Assembly (NCBI RefSeq): GCF_000243235.1
Contig: NZ_JH594606.1
Coordinates: forward strand, 62,001 to 126,000
DNA from: Gillisia limnaea DSM 15749
Lineage (GTDB): Bacteria > Bacteroidota > Bacteroidia > Flavobacteriales > Flavobacteriaceae
Direction of reading: 5' to 3'
Length of the DNA stretch: 64,000 nucleotides
The translations under genes and the position numbers were made by a program. The notes beneath the pieces were generated by a model, which saw only the letters and a list, made by a program, of their open reading frames with translations, was not told the origin of the DNA and ran no database searches. Below are positions 19,003 to 28,100 of the stretch, one piece after another; the first letter of the stretch is position 1; every line of letters starts with the position of its first letter.

Positions 19003-19041
19003 AATTTTAAATCCCAACGCTGAACCAAAAAAAAGAAAAAA

Positions 19042-19956
19042 ATGAAATATGATGTAGCCGTAGTGGCCGATCTTTGTTTGGATATTTTGCTCTCCGGAAA
19101 AGTAAAACCTATTTATGGTCAGGTGGAACAATATATAGACGATTATGCTATTGAATTAGGAGGCTCGTCAGCAATTTTTGCTTCTCAGTTTACTAAGCTA
19201 GGAGGAAAAGTTGGGTTAATTGGTTCGGTTGGGGAAGATGCTTTTGGAGATATTCTGCTTCAGAAATTAAAACACCTCGATATTTCTACAGAACATATTA
19301 TTACCAAACCTGAAATAAAAACTTCTGTTGGGGTTGGACTTTCTTATTTTGACGATAGAGCAATGCTCACCTTTCAAGGTTCTATGGCTACACTTTCTGC
19401 TGAAGATATATTGAATTCAAAAGTATTGGATCAAACCTGCCATTTACATATTGCAGGATACTTTCTACTGGATCAATTGTTCGATTTTTGGCCAGATGTG
19501 GTCATAAAGCTTCAAAGCAAGGGAATTACGACCTCACTGGATACGAACTGGGCGCCAAAAAATGACTGGAATAAGGTTATGGAGCTTTTACCTTATATCA
19601 ACGTCTTTCTACCCAATGAAGAAGAAGCTAAAAAAATTTCAAACAAAACGGATGTCATAGAGGCGGGAGAATGGCTGGCAAAGTTATGCCAAATAGTAGT
19701 GATTAAAAGAGGAAAGGACGGTGCTACCATATTTAAAGATAAATTTCATTTTCATACAGATGTTCCCCTGGAAATCAGTAAAAATTTAAATATAGCCGAT
19801 ACCACCGGTGCAGGGGATAATTTTAATGCAGGTTTTTTACGGGAATGGCTTCAGGGGAAACCATTAAAAGTTTGTGGAATGACCGCGGTTAAATGCGGTA
19901 CGCTTAGCCTTTCCGAAATAGGTGGAATAGGGGGGCAATTACAGGAAAACCTATAA
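19042..19956 (+). CDS. PfkB/ribokinase family carbohydrate kinase
   Basis: This 304-residue protein carries signature 1 (GGSSAIFASQFTKLGGKVGLIG) early and signature 2 (DTTGAGDNFNAGF) near the C-terminus, where the second Asp is the catalytic base. It phosphorylates a sugar or nucleoside using ATP in the cytosol; the substrate is not readable. It probably shares a transcript with the DUF1080 gene 39 bases upstream, so a glycoside-derived sugar is plausible. No terminator separates it from the convergent RidA gene, only 14 bases away. Confidence 0.9.
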   Translation: MKYDVAVVADLCLDILLSGKVKPIYGQVEQYIDDYAIELGGSSAIFASQFTKLGGKVGLIGSVGEDAFGDILLQKLKHLDISTEHIITKPEIKTSVGVGLSYFDDRAMLTFQGSMATLSAEDILNSKVLDQTCHLHIAGYFLLDQLFDFWPDVVIKLQSKGITTSLDTNWAPKNDWNKVMELLPYINVFLPNEEEAKKISNKTDVIEAGEWLAKLCQIVVIKRGKDGATIFKDKFHFHTDVPLEISKNLNIADTTGAGDNFNAGFLREWLQGKPLKVCGMTAVKCGTLSLSEIGGIGGQLQENL

Positions 19957-19970
19957 TTTTATTATTGGTT

Positions 19971-20474
19971 TCACTTTTTTACTTCAACAATAACTTCAAT
20001 CTCAATAGCGATATTAGATGGTAAGGTTGCATGACCTACAGCGGCTCTTGCGTGTTTACCTTTTTCACCAAAAACTTCTACCATAAGGTCGGAAAAACCA
20101 TTGATTACTGCCGGCTGTTCGTAAAAATTGGGTGTAGAATTAACCATTCCCCGTACTTTTACAAACTGTTTAATATTGTCAAGGGTTCCACAAGCGGCCT
20201 TTAAACTTGCCAATATGTCGATGCCGGTTAAACGTGCAGCTTGATAACCTTCTTCCACAGAAAGATCTTTCCCAAGCTTCCCCTTCATTTTTGAGCCTGT
20301 TCCTGCCAGAAAAATAAGATTATCAACTCTACGCCATTTCACGAAATTAGCAGAAGGCTGACTCACTTCCGGCAAACTAATTCCAAGTTCCACCAAACGC
20401 TCTTCAGGAGTTTGCGCGCTTGCTCCGGCGATAATAAAAAAAGCCGGGAACAATAAGAGTAAAATATTTTTCAT
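19971..20474 (-). CDS. Exported RidA (YjgF/YER057c/UK114) family protein
   Basis: This 167-residue protein joins a cleavable signal peptide (LLLLFPAFFIIAGASA, cleavage before QTPEER) to a RidA-like domain. RidA landmarks include LIFLAGTGSKMKGKLG, ARLTGIDILASLKAACG and the C-terminal ARAAVGHATLPSNIAIEIEVI. The last has no Arg of the classical enamine-deaminase signature (usually RxxV near IE). An exported RidA cannot quench cytosolic 2-aminoacrylate, so it likely has another function. Confidence 0.85.
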   Translation of the reverse strand: MKNILLLLFPAFFIIAGASAQTPEERLVELGISLPEVSQPSANFVKWRRVDNLIFLAGTGSKMKGKLGKDLSVEEGYQAARLTGIDILASLKAACGTLDNIKQFVKVRGMVNSTPNFYEQPAVINGFSDLMVEVFGEKGKHARAAVGHATLPSNIAIEIEVIVEVKK

Positions 20475-20634
20475 GATACGATAGTTTTATTCAGTGTACA
20501 AATTAAGAATTTTTCATTTATTTTGAGTAAAGATTAAAATTATGGGATTCATCTAAAAAAATGGTGTTCCCTATCGGTTTTTATAGCTGATAAACAGCAA
20601 GCATTAAAATTTATTTAAATCAAATAAAAAGGTG

Positions 20635-20661
20635 TAAATTCGCCGCTTATTTAAAATAAGC
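20635..20661 (+). promoter_or_regulatory. -7-like element followed by a perfect palindrome
   Basis: TAAATTCG (20635-20642) is a near match to TAnnTTTG. It is followed at 20645-20661 by GCTTATTT-A-AAATAAGC, a perfect eight-base inverted repeat. The repeat ends four bases before the ATG of the J-domain gene, so it would lie at the transcript 5' end as an operator or a hairpin. Confidence 0.45.
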
Positions 20662-20665
20662 ATAG

Positions 20666-21121
20666 ATGAAGCGTGTTAATGAATACAAGAAACTATTTAA
20701 TGTTGAAAAGGACATTGATCTGAAACAACTTAAAACTTCTTACAGAAATTTGGTGAAAGAATGGCATCCAGATAAATTTCAGGAAACCGATGAAATGCAC
20801 GCGGAGGCTGAAATTAAAAGCAAGCAAATTATAGATGGCTACCATTTTCTTGTGAGCATTGCTCCGGAAACAAAAGCTGCAAATCTTGAAGAATATATTA
20901 TCACAACTTCTGAAGCCGGAATTGCAGATTTTCAGCATAAAGGAAATCTTTTGGAGATCTCTTTTACAGATGGCACTACTTACGAATACTTCGGCGTTAA
21001 TAAACCGCTTTTTCAGAAATTCGTAAATTCCGACAGACAATTTCGTTTTGCTAAAAGGAATATTTTTACCTCATTCCTTTACAGAAAATCAAAGAAAGAT
21101 CTCGCACTTCAAGAAGCTTAG
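20666..21121 (+). CDS. J-domain protein with C-terminal KTSC domain
   Basis: This 151-residue protein has an N-terminal DnaJ-like domain (residues 1-70; VEKDIDLKQLKTSYRNLV then the invariant HPD in WHPDKF). A KTSC-type domain of about 60 residues follows (LLEISFTDGTTYEYFGVNKPLFQKFVNS). The J-domain should stimulate a DnaK-type Hsp70. KTSC domains are small beta folds linked to nucleic-acid or lysyl-tRNA-synthetase-like proteins, and their role is unclear. A palindrome precedes the start and a terminator follows, so it is a single-gene unit. Confidence 0.85.
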   Translation: MKRVNEYKKLFNVEKDIDLKQLKTSYRNLVKEWHPDKFQETDEMHAEAEIKSKQIIDGYHFLVSIAPETKAANLEEYIITTSEAGIADFQHKGNLLEISFTDGTTYEYFGVNKPLFQKFVNSDRQFRFAKRNIFTSFLYRKSKKDLALQEA

Positions 21122-21147
21122 AAATAAAACTATAGGTTTTTATATAC

Positions 21148-21180
21148 TTCCAAAGGCCTTCGGGCTTTTGGAATTTTTTT
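21148..21180 (+). terminator. Rho-independent terminator after the J-domain gene
   Basis: The hairpin TTCCAAAGGCC...GGCTTTTGGAA has a TTCG-type loop and is followed by seven T residues. Confidence 0.8.
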
Positions 21181-21249
21181 GTTCAATTTTTCAGGGATTC
21201 TGGAGTGATCTCATTAGCTATGTCAAAGAAGAAAAATTCAGAACTTCGA

Positions 21250-21306
21250 TGAGATCCCGCCCGTTCCGTCCGGGCATCGGGAAATCAAACCCATTGGAGG
21301 GCTTAA
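21250..21306. repeat. Interspersed GC-rich repeat, variant copy C
   Basis: GATCCCGCCCGTTCCGTCCGGGCATCGGG-type arms are followed by the end AAACCCATTGGAGGG-CTTAA. It is a variant of the TTAAACCC...GGG-TTAA terminus seen in other copies. Confidence 0.5.
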
Positions 21307-21414
21307 AGTTGTTAAATAAGTCGTTTCCGGAAGAATCAAATTAACGAATCCACGGATTACAACCGCAAGATTATTCCTATTATTGCAATTTATAAGTAGA
21401 AGCATACAATCATT

Positions 21415-22380
21415 ATGAAGGGATCCACAAATACCGCGCTTGTTATTGCTGCGTTTTTTTCAATTTATGTTATCTGGGGCTCGACCTATCTTTTAAACAA
21501 AATTGCCGTTTCCGAATTACCTCCTTTTATGTTGGCCTCTATTCGTTTTATTACCGCGGGTATTTTAATATTTATTTTAAGTCTGATGCTGGGAAAAAGT
21601 CTGGCGATCTCAAAAAAGCAACTGCTCAATACGGTAATTGCAGGATTTCTGTTCCTCGCATTTGGAAATGGAATAGTGGTATGGGCATTAAAATATGTGG
21701 ATAGCGGTTTTGCAGCGCTTCAAATTTCTGCCCAACCCCTGGTCGTTCTTTTGTTAATGAGGGTTATTGACAATAAAAAAATTAAAGCAATGTCCATCGT
21801 AGGAGTTATCCTGGGTGTTATTGGAATTTACTTACTGGTAAGTCAAAAACAAATAACAGAACAGGAAAATTCTGTTCTGGGAATGGTATTGATTTTTCTG
21901 GCACTATTAAGCTGGGCCTCCGGAAGCCTTTTTGTAGGTAGGGCCAATTTGCCTTCTAATTATTTGGTGAATACAGGATATCAAATGTTTACCGGAGGGA
22001 TCTTACTGCTCATCGCCAGTGTATTATTTGGAGAAAGCTGGTCCTATCCTACATCCTGGAGTTCCCCAACTCAATATTCTATGATTCTTTTGATACTGTT
22101 TGGAAGTATTGTAGCTTTTACCTCCTTCAATTATTTATTAAAAACGGTTTCTCCTGAAAAAGTGGCAACTTCAACCTACGTTAACCCTATTATTGCACTT
22201 TTGCTGGGCTGGTATTTTTTAAACGAACAAATTACCACTCAATCTATCGTTGCTGCAATTGTGCTTCTTACCGGTGTTTATTTTATAAATACCAGGAAAC
22301 AATTGGTGATCTTTGCAAGATTTTCAAGCAGAATAGGTAGAAAAGCAAACCAGGGAAATTCCGAAAATCAACCTGATTAG
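21415..22380 (+). CDS. EamA/DMT family transporter
   Basis: This 321-residue inner-membrane protein has ten predicted helices in two EamA repeats. The first begins FSIYVIWGSTYLLNKIAVSELPP and the second begins MVLIFLALLSWASGSLF. The conserved repeat end SPEKVATSTYVNPIIALLLGWY is present. Family members export amino acids or other metabolites; no specific substrate can be read. The last 30 or so residues are a basic cytosolic tail. Single gene with its own promoter region. Confidence 0.9.
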   Translation: MKGSTNTALVIAAFFSIYVIWGSTYLLNKIAVSELPPFMLASIRFITAGILIFILSLMLGKSLAISKKQLLNTVIAGFLFLAFGNGIVVWALKYVDSGFAALQISAQPLVVLLLMRVIDNKKIKAMSIVGVILGVIGIYLLVSQKQITEQENSVLGMVLIFLALLSWASGSLFVGRANLPSNYLVNTGYQMFTGGILLLIASVLFGESWSYPTSWSSPTQYSMILLILFGSIVAFTSFNYLLKTVSPEKVATSTYVNPIIALLLGWYFLNEQITTQSIVAAIVLLTGVYFINTRKQLVIFARFSSRIGRKANQGNSENQPD

Positions 22381-22429
22381 TTCCTGAACATTATTTAATA
22401 TGAATAATTTCTGCTGAAATATCTACTGT

Positions 22430-23713
22430 CTAATACTCTTTTTTTCGGGAGAAAATTTTATAAATTCCAAATAACGCTAGTCCGATTAATACCGTGACCA
22501 AAACATCTACAAACTCGGTTAAGTCAGAACTCAGCAATAGTCCCACAGAAGCAAGGATCCCTGCTATTGCGAAAAAGTTTCCGAACCGCAGTTTGAAATA
22601 ATCAGCTTCTTTTTCGGGTTTTTGGCGCAGTTTGATCATAGCGGCACACACCAATAAAAAGATAAATATTTTGCTTATTACGCTTATTGAGACCGCATAA
22701 ATGAAGGATCCTGTGAGGGATGCCAACAGGGTAACAGCCGTAAATATAAATAAGGAATATACCGGCGTACGGTTTTTTGGATTTAGGACGGAAAATAGTT
22801 TGGGAAATTGTTTTTCCTCACTCAGTGCATAAGGAACTCTGGAGCCTATTAACATTACAGCATTTAATGTTCCACCAATGGAAATAACCGCTCCAAGAGT
22901 GATCAAGGCTGCTCCGGTTGACCCCATAAACAATTGAGCGGCATCTGTGATGGGTTTGTCTGAGGATATCAAATTTGGAAAAGTTCCAATACTTACAAAT
23001 TGGATTAGCCCGTAAAAAATTGCAACAAAGGATAGCGAAGTAATTAGGGCAAAGGGAATATTCTTCCTGGGATCCCTGATCTCCCCGGTGTTTACAAGCA
23101 CCGCTTCAAAACCGGTGAATGCGAAGATAAGGATTAGTACCGAAGATGAGAAATCGGAAAAATCAGGCAGTGCCTGAGTGGTATCTATAAGTTCCGGTTT
23201 TATATAAAACAGGCCAATTACCACAAATGCCAGTAACGGTAGTATTTTAGCAATTGCGAGGGTGTTGCTAAGAATAGTTGAGTTGCGAACACCAAGATAA
23301 TTCACCCAGGTAAACAAAAAGGTAATACCGCTTATGAGGCTTATTTTATAAACCGGTTCAATAAACAGCGGATTAAAATAACTTAAATAAGTTACCATTA
23401 AATTGATGAGTGCGGCATAGGTGGATACCCTGGTAATAAGAATAAGCCAGCCAATTATAAAGGCAGGAATCTTTCCGAAAGCAGCCAAAATATAAAGATA
23501 GGGGCCACCGGTTTTCTTAAACCTGCTGGCTACTTCTGCAAAAACAAGTACCAGGACAAAAACAATCAGAGCACATAAAAACAGGGCGGGAAGACTATAG
23601 ATACCGGATAATTTAAATATTTGGGAGGGTAAACCAAATATTCCTGCACCAATGGTACTGTTGATTAATAGTAAAACCAGATCCCATCTGGAAATTTCTC
23701 TCTTAAGCTTCAA
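22430..23713 (-). CDS. APC family amino acid/polyamine permease
   Basis: This 427-residue integral membrane protein has about 12 helices. The APC helix-1 signature is clear (LVLLLINSTIGAGIFGLPSQIF), as is the helix-6 region FAFTGFEAVLVNTGEIRDPRKNIPFA. It starts with TTG at 23713. Amino acid uptake or exchange is the likely role; the substrate is unknown. No co-directional neighbour is close enough to suggest an operon. Confidence 0.9.
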   Translation of the reverse strand: MKLKREISRWDLVLLLINSTIGAGIFGLPSQIFKLSGIYSLPALFLCALIVFVLVLVFAEVASRFKKTGGPYLYILAAFGKIPAFIIGWLILITRVSTYAALINLMVTYLSYFNPLFIEPVYKISLISGITFLFTWVNYLGVRNSTILSNTLAIAKILPLLAFVVIGLFYIKPELIDTTQALPDFSDFSSSVLILIFAFTGFEAVLVNTGEIRDPRKNIPFALITSLSFVAIFYGLIQFVSIGTFPNLISSDKPITDAAQLFMGSTGAALITLGAVISIGGTLNAVMLIGSRVPYALSEEKQFPKLFSVLNPKNRTPVYSLFIFTAVTLLASLTGSFIYAVSISVISKIFIFLLVCAAMIKLRQKPEKEADYFKLRFGNFFAIAGILASVGLLLSSDLTEFVDVLVTVLIGLALFGIYKIFSRKKEY

Positions 23714-23843
23714 TACTAACTAATTTCAAAAAATTTTGTTTAAAGATAAAATGGGGTCATTTGTTTTTGTGTTTATTTTAATCCCGGATTATACATTTTT
23801 TCCAAAGCGTAATACTTTGAAAAAGATGCTTCTATAATTTGGG

Positions 23844-25466
23844 TTATTTTCTTTCTCTTTCAGCCTTAAATTCGCTTCCTTCATTCCATTTCGGGAAAGA
23901 ATCCTCATTGGATAATTTCAGTCCAACTTCATAAAAAAGTTGCACATCAAACTGCACCCCGCTTAAATCTGTGGTTTCAGGATCATATTCATCTGAAGGT
24001 TGGTGATACTTGTTTTTACTGTATTCCTCATTCAATTTCTTTATAGAATCCACTCCAATCTCAAAACCTTCATAAGACCCTGAAGCATAGAGTGCAGGAA
24101 TACCTATTTTCGCAAAATTAAAATGATCAGATCTGTAGAAATAACCCTTTTCCGGCACAGGATCTGGAATGACATAACGTCCTTGTTTTTCAGCAATTTC
24201 TGTAGCGTATTGATCCATTTCAGAATGGCCAAACCCGGTAATAGTAAGGTCTTTCATTTTCCCCGGACTTTTCAAAGCATCCATATTGATAATAGCTACG
24301 GTATTTTCCGGTGGAAAAACGGGGTTTTCCGCATAATAGGCAGAGCCCAATAATCCTTGTTCCTCTGCAGTTACCGCAATAAAAACAATGGATCTTTCCG
24401 GTTGCGGTCCTTTCTTAAAAGCTTCAGCAATGGCAAGAAGTGCAGCAGTACCGGAGGCATTATCAACGGCTCCGTTATAAATTGAATCTCCATCTACCGG
24501 CCGGCCAATTCCTAAGTGATCCCAATGGGCAGAATAAATAATATACTCATCTTTTCTTGTAGATCCCTCAAAAAGAGCAATCACGTTTTTGGATGTATTC
24601 CTTTCAATTTCATTTTTTATACCTACAGAAGCTTTAATACCCATTGGCATTGGTTTAAAATCCTTTTGTAGGGCCAGTTCCTTGTAGTTCTTATTTTCGA
24701 TTAATGAGGCTTCAAATAATTTCTCTGCAGCGTCCTGTGACACCCAGCCCTGAACATCGGCAACCGGGGCGTCGCTTTCCAGATTCAATTTTGCTCCCGT
24801 CCAGCTAGATTGTACCACATTCCAACCGTAGGATGCCGGTTCGGTTTCGTGAATAATAATAACTCCGGCGGCACCCTGGCGACCGGCTTCCTCATATTTA
24901 TAGGTCCATCGACCGTAATAGGTCATCTCATTTCCTTTAAACAAGGTAGAATCCTTGGTTGCAAATCCGGGATCATTGATTAAAACAACCGCAGTTTTTC
25001 CTTCCCAGTCAATCCCTTCATAGTCGTTCCAGCCATATTCCGGCGCAACAATTCCGTAGCCTGCAAATACAAGTTCAGAGTTTTCAAGCGCTACAGAGTC
25101 TTCAGGTTTTAAGGTAAGCGCCACGAAATCTTCGAAAAAGCTAAGATCAAAATCTCCCTGAGGGGCAGATATCTTCATCTCTTTTGATACAGTTTCTGTA
25201 ATTTCTACAAGAGGAACCTTCTGAAAATAACTTTCTCCATTTCCGGGAGAAAGTCCGAGTTTTGAGAACTCTTCCTCTAAATAAAGAACCGTCTTCTCTT
25301 CTCCTTCTGAAAAAGGCATTCTGCCCATAAATTCATCCGAAGCTAATTGCTCTATATGTTTAGCCAGGGTTTCCTGACTGACGTCTGCTACCGTATTAGT
25401 TTCCTCACCACCGGTTTTACATCCTAAAGATGCTACTAAAAGAAGAACTCCAAAATACTTATTCAT
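23844..25466 (-). CDS. Lipoprotein M28 family zinc peptidase with PA domain
   Basis: This 540-residue lipoprotein has the lipobox SLGC with Cys16. A protease-associated (PA) insert lies at about residues 140-260 (GAAGVIIIHETEPASYG). The M28 di-zinc catalytic core follows: SAHWDHLG, DNASGTAALL, the catalytic pair in TAEEQGLLGS, INMDALKSPG and the last His in YRSDHFNFAKIGIPA. All metal ligands appear present, so it is an active aminopeptidase-like enzyme on the periplasmic or outer-membrane face, digesting peptides. Confidence 0.92.
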   Translation of the reverse strand: MNKYFGVLLLVASLGCKTGGEETNTVADVSQETLAKHIEQLASDEFMGRMPFSEGEEKTVLYLEEEFSKLGLSPGNGESYFQKVPLVEITETVSKEMKISAPQGDFDLSFFEDFVALTLKPEDSVALENSELVFAGYGIVAPEYGWNDYEGIDWEGKTAVVLINDPGFATKDSTLFKGNEMTYYGRWTYKYEEAGRQGAAGVIIIHETEPASYGWNVVQSSWTGAKLNLESDAPVADVQGWVSQDAAEKLFEASLIENKNYKELALQKDFKPMPMGIKASVGIKNEIERNTSKNVIALFEGSTRKDEYIIYSAHWDHLGIGRPVDGDSIYNGAVDNASGTAALLAIAEAFKKGPQPERSIVFIAVTAEEQGLLGSAYYAENPVFPPENTVAIINMDALKSPGKMKDLTITGFGHSEMDQYATEIAEKQGRYVIPDPVPEKGYFYRSDHFNFAKIGIPALYASGSYEGFEIGVDSIKKLNEEYSKNKYHQPSDEYDPETTDLSGVQFDVQLFYEVGLKLSNEDSFPKWNEGSEFKAERERK

Positions 25467-25720
25467 ACAATTTTATTTATTAACCCTATTAATATTGGTT
25501 TAGATAGGTGCCTAAAGTATTGAATATTTGTGAATAAAAGTCTACTTCTAATATTTCCAAAGAGAATGAAATAGGATTATTTTTTTATGGAAGCGAAAAA
25601 AGTTTTGGAGAAAAAAGGTTTATTCAATAAAAGTCACGGGGGCAATCCAGAAGATTTGATCTTGATTCGATTATAAAGAACGAAACAGATTTATTGCACT
25701 ACAGCTATTCTTAAACGTAC

Positions 25721-26338
25721 TTAAACCATTTCAAAAATTACAAGGGCATAAAGGTAAAAGCGCACAAACCGAAGAAGGGCAAACAAAAGGAAACTTGAAA
25801 ATGGGAAGCGTATAATTCCTGCAGCAATACTGGTCATTGCGAATGGAATAGGGAGTAAGGCACCAACAATAATTAGAAAACCACCCCATTTACGGGTGTT
25901 TTTAATATGTTTTGCCAGGTTTGTTTCAATCTGGTTTTTAAATGCAGGTATTTTGGTAATCCCAACACCTATAAAATAAGAAACAATACCACCCAAATAG
26001 GATGCTGTAGCCAAAAGTGTAAGAAAAAAAATAGGATATAAAGATTTTCCCGCCCAGGCAATGAATAGCTCCGGAGGCACCAGTCCTAATAAGGATTCTG
26101 AAATAAAAAAAACACCAAGAATACCAATCGGAGAAAAGGTTTCAGTAACAGTAACCAATAATTTATTTAAATCAAGAACAAAATAATCTACGGCTAATAC
26201 TCCGGCAATTACAAGGATTATTGGAATAATTGCTTTTTTTACACTTTTCCCTACAAATTTGTAGAACCCCGTATAACTGTAATACTGGTGCAGCAATTTT
26301 ATGCGCGACTTCTTTTTAGATTTCGCATCCTTCTTCAT
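25721..26338 (-). CDS. VTT-domain (DedA/YqaA-like) membrane protein
   Basis: This 205-residue protein has a basic N-terminus (KKDAKSKKKSR) and four to five hydrophobic segments. The VTT-like core runs through FFISESLLGLVPPELFIAWAGK and GGFLIIVGALLPIPFAMTSIAAG. Such proteins are linked to lipid scrambling or flippase activity in the inner membrane. A striking 19-base-pair perfect hairpin lies between this gene and the upstream co-directional gene (26426-26803). Confidence 0.8.
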   Translation of the reverse strand: MKKDAKSKKKSRIKLLHQYYSYTGFYKFVGKSVKKAIIPIILVIAGVLAVDYFVLDLNKLLVTVTETFSPIGILGVFFISESLLGLVPPELFIAWAGKSLYPIFFLTLLATASYLGGIVSYFIGVGITKIPAFKNQIETNLAKHIKNTRKWGGFLIIVGALLPIPFAMTSIAAGIIRFPFSSFLLFALLRFVRFYLYALVIFEMV

Positions 26339-26367
26339 TAAGTTCTTTATTTATTGGATTCCAGGGT

Positions 26368-26409
26368 CTACTGGTTTTGTTTTGAAATGCTTCAAAACAA
26401 AACCAGTAG
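26368..26409. repeat. Perfect 19-bp inverted repeat (intergenic hairpin)
   Basis: The arm CTACTGGTTTTGTTTTGAA (26368-26386) is the exact complement of 26391-26409, around a four-base ATGC loop. It sits between two minus-strand genes, 30 bases before the VTT start and 17 bases after the upstream stop. No T-tract follows on either strand, so it is not a standard terminator. Confidence 0.85.
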
Positions 26410-26425
26410 GTTAGAGGGAATGTAT

Positions 26426-26803
26426 TTAATTTTCTTCTTCATATTCCTGAAGATCCCGGCTGTATTCTCTTAAATCCATTTCATTATTTTTAATGGTTGT
26501 ATCATTCATTAATGATAGAAGATAATCAAGACTTTCTTCAGGGGTAACAGATGTTTCAGATTCGTTTTCATCTCCCAGTTCATCAACGGGCTCATCCTCG
26601 GGAATAGAAATGGCGAATGTTTGGTAATTTTCTATATGTTCGTAGGTTAAACGTATCACTTTAGCAAGTAGAGGATCTTCCTCTTCTACTGCATAAAGTC
26701 TTAATTCCTTTAAATCGCTAACAATAGTATTTACAACAATTCCGTTTCGCATTAAATCGCGTTGAATCTTATCGAGTAATTTTTGAGCTTTTGTATTATT
26801 CAA
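26426..26803 (-). CDS. Conserved hypothetical acidic helical protein
   Basis: This 125-residue cytosolic protein starts with TTG at 26803. The first 75 residues are helical (AQKLLDKIQRDLMRNGIVVNTIVSDLKELR...). An acidic linker (DELGDENESETSV) follows, then a second helical part with LDYLLSLMNDTTIKNNEMDL. I do not recognise the family. It lies upstream of the VTT gene on the same strand, separated by the perfect hairpin. Confidence 0.65.
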   Translation of the reverse strand: MNNTKAQKLLDKIQRDLMRNGIVVNTIVSDLKELRLYAVEEEDPLLAKVIRLTYEHIENYQTFAISIPEDEPVDELGDENESETSVTPEESLDYLLSLMNDTTIKNNEMDLREYSRDLQEYEEEN

Positions 26804-27071
26804 TTTTTTTGATTTTATAGTACGTTACACTTATATTTTAACCTTCAGCATATGCGATATGCGCGGTTTTCAATGATAGCAAAGTTAGTGCTTTAAAGTT
26901 TTTTCAAAACAATTTTAGCTAATATTTATAAAAGAATTAAATTTTAATTCTTTCTCTCTCATTACCTGTACTATGGCTATAGACTAGATATTATTAACAA
27001 TTAATTAGAACTAAAAATTTTAAAGGGAGCTGCTTCTTTAGTAGTTTTAAACTCATTAAAAATTAGACAAA

Positions 27072-27788
27072 ATGGATTTCAAATCAAAAGTAGCACTTAT
27101 AACAGGTGGAAGTAAAGGAATAGGATACGGAGTTGCCGAAGCATTGATAAAATTGGGCATGAACGTAGCTATTACAAGTCGCTCAAAAGATGCTGCAGAA
27201 AAAGCAGCCAATAAGCTTTCAAAAGTCGGTAGCGGAGAGGCATTAGGTCTTGAAGCTGATGTAAGAGATTATGAAAGTCAGCAAAAGGCCGTAAAAAAAG
27301 TTACAGATACCTGGGGGCAACTGGATGTTCTGGTGGCCAATGCCGGGGTAGGTCATTTTGCTTCAATAGAAGATCTCTCAGTAGAGGACTGGAAACAAAC
27401 TATAGACACTAACCTTAGCGGGGTTTTTTATAGTATAAAAGCTTCCCTGGAGGGATTAAAAAAATCTAAAGGCTATGTAATTACCATTTCCAGTCTTGCA
27501 GGAACAAATTTCTTTGCCGGAGGATCTGCATACAATGCGAGTAAATTTGGGGTTACCGGAATGACGCAATCGGTTATGTTGGATTTGAGAAATCTTGGAA
27601 TCAATGTGAGCACGATCATGCCGGGATCTGTAGCAACACATTTTAACGACCATGAACCTTCAGAAAAAGATTCCTGGAAAATCCAGATCGAAGATATAGG
27701 AGAATTGGTAGTAGATTTGTTAAAGATGAATCCCCGTACCTTGCCTAGTAAAATTGAAGTTAGACCTTCTCAACCACCATCTAAATAG
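27072..27788 (+). CDS. Short-chain dehydrogenase/reductase (classical SDR)
   Basis: This 238-residue protein has a complete classical SDR set. It has TGGSKGIGYG (nucleotide loop), NAGVGHF (NNAG-type), catalytic Ser in TISSLAG, and YNASK (Tyr-Lys pair) followed by the PGSVATHF loop. It is an NAD(P)-dependent oxidoreductase of unknown substrate. The best-placed start is the ATG at 27072. A terminator follows at 27809. In contrast to the two large SDR-like proteins in this window, its active site is intact. Confidence 0.92.
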   Translation: MDFKSKVALITGGSKGIGYGVAEALIKLGMNVAITSRSKDAAEKAANKLSKVGSGEALGLEADVRDYESQQKAVKKVTDTWGQLDVLVANAGVGHFASIEDLSVEDWKQTIDTNLSGVFYSIKASLEGLKKSKGYVITISSLAGTNFFAGGSAYNASKFGVTGMTQSVMLDLRNLGINVSTIMPGSVATHFNDHEPSEKDSWKIQIEDIGELVVDLLKMNPRTLPSKIEVRPSQPPSK

Positions 27789-27808
27789 AGGTGTTATTAT
27801 CTTTCCTG

Positions 27809-27841
27809 AAAGGCAGCACTATAAATCGCTGCCTTTTTTTA
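27809..27841 (+). terminator. Rho-independent terminator after the SDR gene
   Basis: The stem AAAGGCAGC/GCTGCCTTT has a ten-base loop and runs into a T-tract. Confidence 0.85.
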
Positions 27842-27994
27842 TAAAATTTATGGGATTTTAAAAACCGGTTAAAACTGTTTTAAATAGAATAAATATTAAT
27901 AAAATTTTGGCTTTACAGGCGTAATTAGTTGAGAAGAAATGGTTATCATGCGCAAAACTGTAAATTAATTTATACAACCGAATAAAAATTGAAG

Positions 27995-28100
27995 ATGAAA
28001 CATCCATTAGAAAATTTTTCTCACACAGGGGAATGTTTGTTTGGATGTCGCATATGACCATTAAAAAACAATAAAATAAACTTATGAAATACAAAATAAA
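27995..28100 (+). repeat. Minigene/leader module, copy 1
   Basis: An ATG at 27995 opens a 20-codon frame whose product begins MKHPLENFSHTGE and stops at 28057. A second ATG (28084), which starts the next gene, follows 89 bases after the first, preceded by AACAATAAAATAAAC. The layout and sequence match the copies at 51545 and 52115. Homology starts abruptly at the first ATG and extends into ATGAAATAC of the downstream gene. Confidence 0.6.

Noticed and set aside
25587-25676. 29-codon frame starting MEAKKVLEKKGLF
   Set aside because: Codon pattern is plausible but there is no terminator, promoter or family support.
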